This document shows positions 9,890-20,633 of a stretch of 64,000 bases of DNA, in pieces. The position numbers and the translations under genes are program-made. Origin of the DNA: Schizochytrium sp. TIO01. Taxonomy: Eukaryota; Sar; Bigyra; Thraustochytrida; Thraustochytriidae. Location of the stretch: positions 6,282,668-6,346,667 of the forward strand of contig SMSO01000032.1 of the NCBI GenBank assembly GCA_004764695.1, in the 5' to 3' direction. The stretch's first letter is position 1; every line of letters starts with the position of its first letter. The notes beneath the pieces were generated by a model. The model saw nothing but the letters and a program-made list of their open reading frames with translations. It ran no database searches and was not told the origin of the DNA.

Positions 9890-11878
9890 AAACCTCGAAG
9901 AAGTGTAATCGATAAAATATAATGTAAAAATTGTACAAAATCGCAATGAATTGCAATGCTGTGGAAAAACTAGCCGAAAGCTGCTCGAAGATAGCTCAGA
10001 GGGTACCGTTCGCACGTCAACTCAGATGCTTAAGATCGCTTTTGAGCACGAGCTTCTTGAACGCGGAGTCAGTTTTACACGTCGAACGAATCGCTCCGGA
10101 TGACGGGGTTGGCTAAGTTCAACTGAGCTCTCCCTGGTTCTTCTTGTATGTTAAGTCCAATAGCTGATATTGCACTCTTTCTTAGCCAGTTTATTATCTA
10201 ACTGCTAGGCAGCCCGAAGTTCTAATAAGTAACTCTTCTAGTATATTTGGCAACGAATGGCTGGCCAAATGACTACAAGTAAATTGTTTTTCACTGCGAA
10301 AGTAAGCTTACAAAAGATGCCACCGAAAAGAACACCTTGCAAGAAACCTCAGGAGCCAGGAGCCGAACGGTCACAGTGGCCCCTTCGAGGCGACTTTCAT
10401 GTCTATCGATTATGCCGCAGTGATTATAACGCCATCTTTTGCAGAGGACCAGTATCCAAGTTGGCTCTTCGGAGAGGAATGGAGACACCGAAGACGACAA
10501 CTGTGAATGTAGAAACAAATAAATAATTAAAGAAGTAAAGAACTAAATAAAGAAAGAAATAGTGCCGTTCTAAGGGGTGGTGCACCAAATAAGAGACACG
10601 CTACGGGTCCTGGCGCCGGAGAAAGAGGGAAAGAACTAATGCAGAAAGGAAAGAGAATTTAACAAATTAAATAAAGATTAATTGTAAAAAGTTTTTGCAA
10701 ATACTAAGCATTGCGGGTTTTGCAGAATGCCGTACAGAAGGAGATCGATCAATCGCTACATGATCTTTGAAAAGGACTTATCTTTGGGGTTGGGTTTACG
10801 AGTTTATGAATTTAATGCCTAGCATTTTGGACTTTTTAATGGTTTCCACGGGTGGGTATGCAGGCGTACGCAGACGGCTGGGTCAGGGGGGTTGAGAAGG
10901 AAAAAATCTTCTGCTTTGTTTTTGATGCTATTTCGTTTCGTTTCGCTCAATGTAACGCTATCGTGATATATTTTTATTTTTAATTAAAATATTAATAAAG
11001 ATATACTCACCCAGGAAAACTAAAAATTGATTTATTCTCCTCGTTTTATTTTCTTCCTTTGGTTGAAGGAAGCAGCAGTGTTTCTTTAAAAACAAATGCT
11101 GAAATGACATAATAACTAACCTGATGATGAGATGGATGTCGGTGAACTTAATCATAGAGATGCCAGATCTAACAAAGCTCTTCACATCTTCACAACGGAG
11201 AAAATAACCCCAATCGCCGCGTTCTGCACTGTCAACTCTATGTACCGCCCCATGATTTATCCCCCCTGGGAACCGGCAGTCTTCTTTCAAAGGCTTAGTG
11301 ACATCATCTGGTGTCCTATCGTCTAAAGTACGAAGCCCTCAGCCAGGCCCCTCCTCTTAGCACCTCCGTAGTTAACTACTAAATTTGTTGAATTGATTAT
11401 AACTTTTAAGCTTTCAGATTTAACCCCCAAAAAAACTACTCTCAAAAGAAAAGATTCTTTGCTTTTGTTTGGCGCATCCTTCAAGTACTAGGATTCAGGT
11501 ACCTAATACTGTTTGCTTTGTGTCTAGACTGCGCCTAATCGACTACCTTTTAATTGGATAGATGTTTTTTTTTGTTTCCTTAAACTAATTTTTTAAAAAA
11601 TAAAAAGTCATTAAAAGTGCGCGTCTTCTCATCGTTGCGCTCTCTCGACAGTGCGTGAGAAACCTACAACTCACGACGCTCTCTAGGAAGGCTGAAGCTT
11701 CCAAGACGTACTCAGTGATGGCCAGCTTCAGTAGCAAGTTGCTAGGCAGGCAGCTAGCACTTATTTATGAAAACATCACATGATAAAGTAAGGCTTACCT
11801 TACATCACAGCACATTACATCACTTGTATTGTTTTTCTTTGTAGTTACCTGTTGTTTTACTATATTCTTTATTTGGTT

Positions 11879-11972
11879 GGTTGTTTGTTTGTTTGTTTGT
11901 TTGTTTGTTTGTTTGTTTGTTTGTTTGTTTGTTTGTTTACTTATTTGTTTGCTTGTTTGCTTGTTCGCTGCT
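11879..11972. repeat. (TTTG)n microsatellite
   Basis: Fifteen perfect TTTG units, then interrupted TTTA and CTTG units. Confidence 0.95.
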
Positions 11973-12466
11973 ATGTGAATGGGTGAGTGAGCGAGCGAGA
12001 TAACAGAGAACCCCGGACCTAGTGAACCAGCAAGAATATACGATAGAAATCAAGACGTAGAAATCAAGAATAGAGCCAAAGAAACAGCCCACGACGTATT
12101 AACTACCTTCGGCGAGGGGCATTCTTGTTGGATTTGATGACGACTCCAACCCTCCCGACCACCCGGCTGTAGGTGCAGGATCGCTAGTTTCGTAACCAGT
12201 ACAACTCAAGCTTCGCGGGCGCTTTACACCCAAATAAAGATGGCCTTTAAAAGTGAGAACGCGAACGAATCCAGTTCGATTGAACCTGCAATACTAATTA
12301 TTTAAAATCAAGATTTAAAAAAAGAAGAACCTGAGCTCATGCCACATCATTCGTTAGCTTTCTTCAAGACTCGCGAGTGAGCGCTTGCTCGCTAAAGCTT
12401 TGCAGAATTAATTTTCCCTTGTTTATTTTATTGCTCAATTGTTGCTGCTGTTGCTATGCTCGGCTT

Positions 12467-12580
12467 TAGAACCCAGAACTCAGAACCCAGAACTCAGAAC
12501 TCAGGATGCAGCCGAACTGGGTTCTAGGTTCGCGGCTGCGGGTTCCTTCACATAGAACCTGGAACCCGGAACCCAGAATT
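12467..12580. repeat. GAACCC-rich inverted repeats
   Basis: TAGAACCCAG at 12467-12476 pairs perfectly with CTGGGTTCTA at 12517-12526. Many CAGAACTC, CAGAACCC and GGAACCC words fill the segment, so several alternative stems are possible. Confidence 0.75.
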
Positions 12581-12630
12581 TCTAGTTGTTTTTCCTATTT
12601 TAATTGAAATAATTTTCTGATCATAAATAA

Positions 12631-12693
12631 CAATAATTATTATTACTACTATTATTGTTATAGTACTACTACTACTAATAATAATAATAAAAG
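12631..12693. repeat. ATT/ACT trinucleotide repeats
   Basis: Imperfect runs of AAT, ACT and ATT units, partly self-complementary. Confidence 0.85.
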
Positions 12694-13298
12694 AAGTCCG
12701 GGCTTCCTACTTTCTAGGTTCGCTGAAAGTAATAGAATTATCTCTTTAATCTATCTGCGAGTAAAGGCAAATGTCAATGCAGAGCCGAGGGATGAAGAAA
12801 CAAACCGCAGCGCAGCAGCGTCTTAAAGATACCATATGCGGCGGCTTCTGCTCTGGCAGCCGATGAGGCGGTCCGAAAGAGAAGAAGATGATGATGTGGA
12901 GGACGCGTGGAATCTTTGCTTTCATTATCTTTTACATGTTTTATGTTATGTTATTTTATTTTCTTTACTTTCATCTTCGAGTTCAAAATAATTTCTCCCC
13001 TGCCGTTCTCTGCCTCCTAGCGAGGGAATAGGAGGGCTTAGCCAGCCGTGCTTTCTTAAGAGGCAAAGCGCACTTCTTCCTCGTGTAAGAGGTCGCACGT
13101 TCCATCAATCCGCGAGAAATTGCAGCTTTGGCTGAGTCAGTCAGTTTGGCTCTCGAGCTCGTCGGCAACGGCGTTGAGGACCTCCACGCCAGGCAGCAAT
13201 CAATCGCCTGCCAGCCAAGAAGATTGCGAGGCTGGCAGGCATTACACTGGGTTCTCCAAGACAAGAATGAAGATCTATCTGGTGGCTGGGTTGGGTTG

Positions 13299-13351
13299 GA
13301 TTGCTTTGCTTTGCTTTGCTTTGCTTAGCTTTGCTTAGCTTTGCTTTCTTT
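13299..13351. repeat. (TTGCT)n pentanucleotide repeat
   Basis: TTGCT units, with TTAGC variants in the second half. Confidence 0.9.
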
Positions 13352-13690
13352 CTGGCTGCGAATAACGCTGCTTTTATCGATCGCAAAGGGATATCGTCGA
13401 GCGTCTTTGCAGAATGAATGAATGATTGATTGATTGAAAGATTCGTAGATTGGGCGCCTTGGTTGATCGAGATGCCCAGGAACTGCATACAGCTAGCTAG
13501 CTGCTCCAGCGAGGGCCGTGAAGGCAGCCAGCCGCCTGCAGAACGGCAGGTGATGCGATGATGGTATTGATGATGCGCCTGAGAACAGTGAGAGAGTGCA
13601 TCATATCACTCTCATGCATGGCGCCACACAAGTGGTACTGCGAGCTCGCAGTGCAAACACTGGAAACAAACACGCACACGTATATAGTTA

Positions 13691-13793
13691 GTTGAGTTGA
13701 GTTGAGTTGAGTTGAGTTGGTTGGTTAGTTAGTTAGTTAGTTACACTCACTCACTCTCACTCACTCACTCACTCACTCACTCACTCACTCACT
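13691..13793. repeat. Compound microsatellite GAGTT / TTAG / CACT
   Basis: Three adjacent tracts: GAGTT units (13691-13719), TTAG units (13724-13742) and CACT units (13744-13793). GAGT-type and CACT-type tracts are partial reverse complements and could pair. Confidence 0.9.
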
Positions 13794-14507
13794 GACTTAC
13801 CCTTAAAAATACACAAACCTCGCAGGAGAGATATTTGAGATACCGAGACGTTGATTGAGGCGTGGATTGATTCGTGGATTCGCTCACTCATTGATTAGCT
13901 TGGTACACTGGTTTCATTCCGTTGCAACGATCGATGGAGGGAGCTGTCTGCTTCCAGCCCCGGGCGTATGGACAGGATATCTGCCTGCCACCCCGAAGAC
14001 TGACTGACTTGATTGATTCATTCATTCACTCATTCATTCATTGTGTTGAGTTATATGGAAATGAAATGAAATTGAGGCTGAGTTAAGGCTAAATCAGGGA
14101 TTGGTCCTCTTGAAAGTAGCGAGGACGAAGGGCTGTTGAGAATGCCTCGATAGGCGATGAGAAGAGCGAAGAAGTCGCCCGCTTGGGCGGCGGAGACTTG
14201 CTGGTGGATGGTGAGGATGATGATGCCATCATCTCGGATACCGCTCGCTGGATAATGTGGGCCTTTTTTCCAAACGTCAAGTCGTGCAAGCAAGCAGTGG
14301 TAGCCAGGAATGCGAAGTAGGAACTGATGGGCAGACGAAGACTTCGGCGGCCGTGATATACTCCATAGGTACGAACTAACGGGCGTTACTGCAAGATAAG
14401 AGGGCGCTCGCGATCCGAGATATTTTCAAGTCGAGCGGTGCTTAGATAATCTTCGTAAGAACACGGCGCAGATAAACCCTTGGACGCACAAGCAAAGCCT
14501 TCTAAAG

Positions 14508-14534
14508 CGAGTGAGTGAGTGAGTGAGTGAGTGA
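14508..14534. repeat. (GAGT)n microsatellite
   Basis: Six GAGT units. This is the same family as the CACT tracts, read from the other strand. Confidence 0.9.
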
Positions 14535-15782
14535 TTATTTGATCGATTGATTATCTGGTTGGACGATTGGATGATCGACCTCGATGTACGATGAAGCAGA
14601 CGCAGGGAAGGAAAGCAAATGGAAATGAGCGTGATCTATTTTATTTACCCCTTGAGCTTAGAGTGTTGTATAGTAACAAATTGTAAAACCCCATGAAGAA
14701 GCTTTTTCAGTGGCCGTCGGTACGCAGGTTTTGTGATCGCCAGAGACGATAACAATGCGCCTGCGCTGACAACTAGGTACTTGTCTCGTCGTTATTACAG
14801 CAATAGGCCCCACTCCCATTGGATAACAGACCAACCTGACAGCATAACGACCAGTAAATCAAAAGATTGAATTTTTGCAGCACCTGTAAAACCTAAGTTG
14901 ATTTGCCTTTTTATTACAATTAAAATAATGTAACAACTGTGGCTACTACGCTTGGTTCTCAAGGTGGTGTTTCTACAAGAACGGGGGTCGTAAAGCATAT
15001 ACTTTCAGCTATAAATCTCTGTAGAACAACGATGAGCAATGGAAGCTTTGAATCAGTCTCCACTGAGCTACGTATGTAATATCGCTCACATGAAATTCTC
15101 TGCATTTGAAATTCACAAAAAGAAATGATAAGAACGAGATGAAATGTAACAATCGTAAAGTACTGCTAAGCTATCATCTATAAATCTGTGTTTCTTTTTG
15201 AATTGAAAAGACAAATTTGAAAACCAAAAAAGTTTTTATTGGGCTACCGCATGGGACGTTTGACAAAAAATGAAAAAAAAAATGTGCTGAGCAGGATTCG
15301 CTGAGGTGGTATCTTGGACAATCTTGGATGCTTACAAGCAAATGTGGGTCAATGATCTTTTGTGAAATTATGGATCGATAGTCACCGTGTGGATCGATTA
15401 GCTGGAGTTCGACGTGAAATGACACCATGACATGGTTCGAACGATCAACATTTTGACATGTTTTTCCAAATCCATGAATTCTAAATCCACAGTTTCAAGT
15501 AATAGTAGCCCAAGTACACATATTTATTTTTATTTATATCACGCTCATTTGCTTTCGTTATTTTGATTCAGGTAGCACTTTTTCTTTTATTTTCTTTACG
15601 AAGTAAATCCTCGATTTTAGAAGAAAGAAAAATTATATAGATATACTCGCAGACTCTTAAGGTTCAAGGTGTTCATGGTGAATTCTTCAAGTATAGGCCT
15701 TGGGACGCTCCTCAAATCAAACCCCCTCTTCAATATAAACGCGCACTGGCAGATTCATGCAAAAGTACAACGTTCAAGACCC

Positions 15783-16385
15783 TTAACGTAGCGAAGCAAG
15801 TAGATAACCATCCGATTGACCAGCGTTACTACCTTCGTTGCTGTAATCTGGCCCAGAACCGGGATCTGAGGTAGGACTTTGTGGGATTTGGTAGCCTTTC
15901 CGCGAACGGTATCCGCGATATGCCCTCTGAAGATCAAGCGCTGCTGCCTTGCGGCGTTCTTTGCGTTTGCGGGCCTCTGTGACAGCCTTATTCCGATATC
16001 TCTTCTTGGTGTTACCGCTCCCGGGTTGCTGCCCATTTGATCGAGCTTTCTTCTTAGGAGACGCGAGAGATGCCTGCGACCTTTTACTGCTACCGCTTCC
16101 ATTAGAAGAAAAACCCCGCTGCTGATTTCTGGCCAGAGACTTTGAGGATCCAGATTTATTTTTACTGGCCCCAAAACTTCGTTGCTTTCTTGTAAAAGAC
16201 GAGGATCTCGATGAAGCTGATCTCTTCCTATTCCATACTCCATGTTGACCTAGTCGTGAACTTGTCGCACCAACATCAAGCAGCGGCACTTCACTTTGAG
16301 CACTCTCTGGAATTGCAGCAGGGACACCTGCTGGTTTCGATCCTAAACCATTACTATTCCCTTCATCATCGTCCATGTCATTACC

Positions 16386-16417
<32 letters not shown>

Positions 16418-17297
16418 CATAATCCTCATGCATAAGCTTTCGAATCAACCTTCCACGGCATCTCGCTTGGAATTTCACGAGTAGTCGAAAAATCACCTCG
16501 CGATCCTTTCGTACGCTGCGAGCTTTTCGCCATGCTCTCTGGATCATTGTTGCAGCACGGTCTTGAGTTCGAAGCCGTCTTCTGACAAGCCAACCTCGAC
16601 ATGCAGATTGTAGAGGAACACTACTTTTCACCTGCAGAGCCTTTTCGCGAGCTTGGCGGCGACCTTGTGCCACTTTACGTCCCAAACTCCCACGCCAAAG
16701 CGACTGCAACTTCACAGCAGCTGCAGATTGCTGCTGGAATTGTATCCGCCGTCGCTCGCGGTTTTCAATGCGGGCCTTTCGTCTCTGAATGATGCTAATC
16801 TCACGGACCATGCGACGGTGAAAGCTCGAATGCCGCTGCACCTGTGCCTCGAACTTATCGCGTTGGCGTTGCAGGTGAGAAGCCTCCAGAGCCTGCTGCC
16901 GACTGGCTGCCTCGAGGCGTGTATCTCTGAACATGCCAGCTGCAAAGCTTGAGGAGAAACGCTGACTTCTTCGCACAGAAGGTTTTGTAGGGCTGTGCAT
17001 TCCCGCGATCTCGGTTGAGTAAATTGGTGAAGATTGAGCCTGGCACTCATCTCGAGGTGATGATGAAACCGATGACTCTGCGGTTCCAGGCCGCGAGAGA
17101 TCTTCAAAGTCGCCTTCGCCATCTTCAGAGTCCTCACATGTGTCGGTACTGCGATCTTCGCGGGCAGCCGTGGCTACGCTACGGACCTTGCTTCGTCGCG
17201 GCGAAGAAGATGCACAAGATTTCTGCCGCCAAGACCCCGCATCTGGTGCCCGAGGCACCAGACTCGGCGCCGTCGCGACCTGCGGAGCTCGTGGCAT
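15783..17297 (-). CDS. IQ-motif (calmodulin-binding) protein, intrinsically disordered
   Basis: 504 aa, single exon, first in-frame ATG used. Five IQ-type segments (LQxxxRGxxxRK pattern) are visible at about residues 195-214, 226-243, 248-263, 272-287 and 452-468, with cores such as LQSLWRGSLGRK and LQRAYRGYRSRK. IQ motifs bind calmodulin or myosin-light-chain-like EF-hand proteins, so a scaffold role is likely; the partner is unknown. A basic helix (~140-190) precedes the IQ cluster. An Asp run (~291-312, encoded by a GAT/ATC trinucleotide tract at 16380-16430) follows it, then a Ser/Lys/Arg-rich region. I see no motor, kinase or membrane segment. It resembles the IQ-repeat proteins common in flagellate protists, but I cannot assign an orthologue. 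Confidence 0.8.
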
Positions 17298-19283
17298 GGC
17301 GTTTGAACATGAATTCCATCGAAAGTGAGGCGGGGTGCCTTGGATCCAAGTCCTCGAGCGCGGCGGCGGCCTTGAGAAGCGCGATCTGTCTTAAGGTCAC
17401 TTGTGAATCCTATTATTTTGACTACAACGGATCTATCTGGTAATCAAGTAGAGACGAAGATGGTCGAGATTGCAATTCGCAGCCGTGAATCAAACTTTGT
17501 CTTTCATTCACACCCAAAAAGCGCCAGAAGCGCTTTCGTTTTGTGAACGCTTCGAAGAGTAACAAAAGTCGTCACGGAGGGTGCTACGACAACACAAATG
17601 GTACCTTGATCACAGAAACGAAGTTCATTCGCTGCAGTGCGAGTTGGAATTAAACAACCACAATTGACCAAAGGCACTCCAACTTTCATACATTAGATTA
17701 AAGCTATCTATACTATAATCGTTCCTGGATATAGCTTTGCACTGGTGCTGTTAAGCTCAGGATGTAAGGAGGAGTTCCGGCCGCGATCTTCCTGATTAGT
17801 GTTTCCGCTCGCGGAATGGATCAGGTCTGAGTTCGCGGAAATCATAAGAGATCTAGTAGGAAGCATAGTAGAAGTATCTTGCGGGACTACAGGGATGCCA
17901 GGTACATGCATACTCATGAGTACTAGTAGTCAAGGCAAAGAAGAGGAGGCATGTTTTGCTAAAGGTAGTATGAGTAGCACTTTGATAGCGGTGGCGAGCT
18001 ACCACCGAACTATATTTCATACTTGAAAACAGAAACAGACACTGCTGCAGTATTCGAGACAGGAAAACAAACATATGGCGGATCTAAAATTCGAAAAACA
18101 TGTGCGTACTCTTGCTGGTTGCTGAGCCGAACTGCTGTATGGCAGTCTAGGTGGCAATAAGCCAAACCCTCGAGGCTGCTTGTTCATAGTCAATAAATTG
18201 ACGTAGGTAGGCAAAAAACCGCGAACAGAGCGTATCAATTATGCATACTGATAGTCGCTTGAGTCGCTTCCATGTTTTGGGTTCATCATGATCGCGACGC
18301 AGTGGCCAGCTTAATTCAACCTCTGACCTGAGCACGTGCAGTTTTGTATGTTGATCTTCTTCGCCAGACTTACATGTGACGAACGATACTTTCGAAAAGT
18401 TAAACATAAGGTAAGAAGAACCTTTAAATAACCATGAACAAAAGGATAGTTAACGAGAACACTTTTTTAAAAAGTGATTCATTAAAAACGCTAGCCACAA
18501 TGTTCGGTCAAACCCATAAAGGTCATCGATCCTGATCATAGTATGTGACAAGGTAAGAATAGAGTGCCCTTTATCTACAACTTCTAGTAAAACTACGAAC
18601 ACCAACGGTATCTCTCTGAGATACACTATGTATTAGTCAGCTTTTCTCAGCAACTCTGAGACGTAAAATCAATGGGTTATTCGGGTGACTCCAAATTCAT
18701 GTTCGAGGAAGTGCCTGCGAGCACTTCTTTCCCATCAGGAACTTGCAACAAGATATTATACGTAGGTACTTTATGGCGATATGGATCACTTTAGTAGCGG
18801 GTGATGTTGAGACAATCCGGTTATGTTCAAGTTAACATCTCAAGAGCACAAGCCCTCATCGCTTGTTTTAGCGACCTTTTGTTGAAGCTGCCTTGCTTTT
18901 TACTTACCTTTATGTCCTTGTCGCTGTTATTTCCTGATTTGACCACTTGCACTAGTCTAGGCAGGTCCATGATCACTTCCACTAGATTTCTCCCCAAATC
19001 TTTATTAGTCTCGCTTGGGACTTCTTGCATCGCTTGTTTCATGAATGGGTTTCACTACACCTTTCATACATCTTTTCTTTCACTTTTTCGACTTAGTCAT
19101 TTGTGAGTTCTTTTTGATCATTCATTCGTTCATCGTTTCTTCAGTTTATTGTTTTTTCAAAGGTAATCAATTACCTCAAGAATTGAAGGAAACCTAGTTT
19201 ATCCGGCACCCATCGTTTATCGCTGAGACACTTGCCAGTGTCATTGGACGTAGACATAAAGCCCGTCGGTCGTTGGGAAAGAT
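17298..19283. other. Intergenic region between divergent genes, no gene seen
   Basis: About 2 kb between the divergently oriented IQ-motif and acyltransferase genes; it must hold both promoters. Short open frames show no recognisable motif. I identified no clear TATA element and no RNA gene. Confidence 0.6.
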
Positions 19284-20354
19284 ATGCCCGTACAGCGTCG
19301 TGTAAACGGCACAGTCCATACGGGCAAAGTTAGCTCATCTGCAGTCCAACATGGCGAGGATGGAGCAGGTATTCTGCAACCCTTTGCGCGCGTGGACTCA
19401 AACATGAGTACATGGACTCGTTTGAAAGTTGGCCTAGGTCTCGTGACGCTGGCTCCACTTCGTATTGTTTCTTTGGTTTCTCTTTTGGGCGCGTATGGCC
19501 TTACTTTAGCAACCTTCACTGCCGTTGGTGCGCCAACATCACTAGTACTTACCATTACCCGCTGTGTCTCAAGAGCCACGCTTTTTTTACTAGGGTTCTA
19601 TAGCATAGAAGAAGATATGGCAAGCCTAAAGTTCCATTCTCATGACACGCATGCCGCTCATGAGCAACAGCCATGTATCATAGTTGCGAATCACATTTCC
19701 TATCTTGAAATCTTGTATTTTATGTCTACGCGTTTTTGCCCGTCATTTGTTATGAAAAAGACCTGTCTCAAGGTGCCACTTGTAGGTTATGTGGCCATGA
19801 AGCTCGGAGGTGTGCTTGTTGATCGCGAAGGAGGTGGAGAGACAAGTGCATCGGAGGTCATTCTCCAACGTACCCGTGAACATTCTGCGTCAGCACAACC
19901 GCTACTGATTTTTCCAGAGGGCACAACGACTAATGGTTCATGTCTGCTGCAGTTTAAAACTGGTGCTTTTAGACCTGGCCTTCCAGTTCTACCTGTTGTG
20001 ATTGAATTCCCTTTTGCCGAGCAACAGTTTTCTCCAGCATATGAATCTGTGCATACGCCGACTCATCTTCTAAGGATGCTCGCACAGTGGAGTCATCAAT
20101 TACGTGTCAAATATTTGCCCATTTACAAACCTGATGCCGAGGAACGTTCTGATGCACGATTATACGCAGAGCATGTGCGAGCCCAGATGTCAGAGGCACT
20201 AGGTATCCCAGCGGTAGAGCAATCATACGCAGACAAGCTCGTCTACCATAAAGAACTGATGGAGCACTACAAAAGAGCCGGGCCCTGGTCACTGTATCTT
20301 TATGTTCGCCCTGATCTTTTACCTGAATCTGATGCCACCTCGGCTGCCAAATGA
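19284..20354 (+). CDS. Membrane-bound lysophospholipid acyltransferase (PlsC/LPLAT family)
   Basis: 356 aa, single exon. It should transfer an acyl group from acyl-CoA to a lysophospholipid, probably at the ER, in phospholipid synthesis or remodelling. Family motifs in order: NHISYLE (136-142, His137, H-X4-E form), GGVLVDRE (~175-182), FPEGTTTNG (210-218, the acyl-acceptor binding block) and LPVVIEFPF (~236-244). Two hydrophobic segments (~50-78 and ~84-106) precede the catalytic domain. The usual H-X4-D aspartate is glutamate here. I recall an H-X4-E form in plant LPEAT2-like enzymes, which would point to the LPCAT/LPEAT branch, but the substrate is not certain. ATG at 19284 is the first in frame; the next, at residue 41, would also leave all motifs intact. 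It converges on the SAM-DUF445 gene, with 279 bases between the stop codons. Confidence 0.87.
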   Translation: MPVQRRVNGTVHTGKVSSSAVQHGEDGAGILQPFARVDSNMSTWTRLKVGLGLVTLAPLRIVSLVSLLGAYGLTLATFTAVGAPTSLVLTITRCVSRATLFLLGFYSIEEDMASLKFHSHDTHAAHEQQPCIIVANHISYLEILYFMSTRFCPSFVMKKTCLKVPLVGYVAMKLGGVLVDREGGGETSASEVILQRTREHSASAQPLLIFPEGTTTNGSCLLQFKTGAFRPGLPVLPVVIEFPFAEQQFSPAYESVHTPTHLLRMLAQWSHQLRVKYLPIYKPDAEERSDARLYAEHVRAQMSEALGIPAVEQSYADKLVYHKELMEHYKRAGPWSLYLYVRPDLLPESDATSAAK

Positions 20355-20633
20355 ATGAATCATTCAGTCTTATACAGCGAGCCAAGTAATTACAATGAAA
20401 ACGAAATCAAAATCTGGATATCACAGTAAGGTGATTTCTTATGTCTTTTCAACTAGTCTTTGTACTTACAACGGCAATGTCATAAATGCTTGATTTCCCT
20501 AATGAAGATGCTATGAATGTTAGTTTCGCCACATTGTTAAAATCTAGCTACCTTGCTCAAGTTGAGATATAAGCTGAAGACTTAAAAATCTTTGCAATTA
20601 TGATTTATATTATTTCCTTATATTTTAGTTTCC

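Larger units (their letters stand above)
2495..15754. other. 13-kb gene desert rich in microsatellites
   Basis: No reading frame here has codon usage or motifs that I can support as a gene. The open frames are short or are translations of simple repeats. At least twenty simple-sequence tracts occur, with units TTTA, TTTG, GATT, ATCA, AGAA, GCAA, AACT, CACT, GAGT, TTGCT, GAGTT, CACAAT and CAAACAAAAG, plus a 100-bp tandem duplication and several hairpins; the main ones are listed separately. The sequence between them is ordinary and of mixed composition. I saw no centromere-like satellite array and no transposon coding sequence. Confidence 0.7.

Noticed and set aside
9558-9956. Open frames giving Lys/Gln/Asn or Cys/Leu/Phe repeats
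   Set aside because: Pure translation of the 10-base CAAACAAAAG array.
9990-10060. tRNA-like D-arm sequence (ATAGCTCAGAGGGTA)
   Set aside because: No matching acceptor stem, anticodon arm or GTTCGANNC T-arm at the right distance.
3701-14534. CRISPR-like arrays
   Set aside because: Units are 4-10 bases with no unique spacers, in eukaryotic DNA; these are microsatellites.
15430-15450. GGTTCGAAC B-box-like word
   Set aside because: Flanks do not form a T-stem and no A-box lies upstream; chance match.
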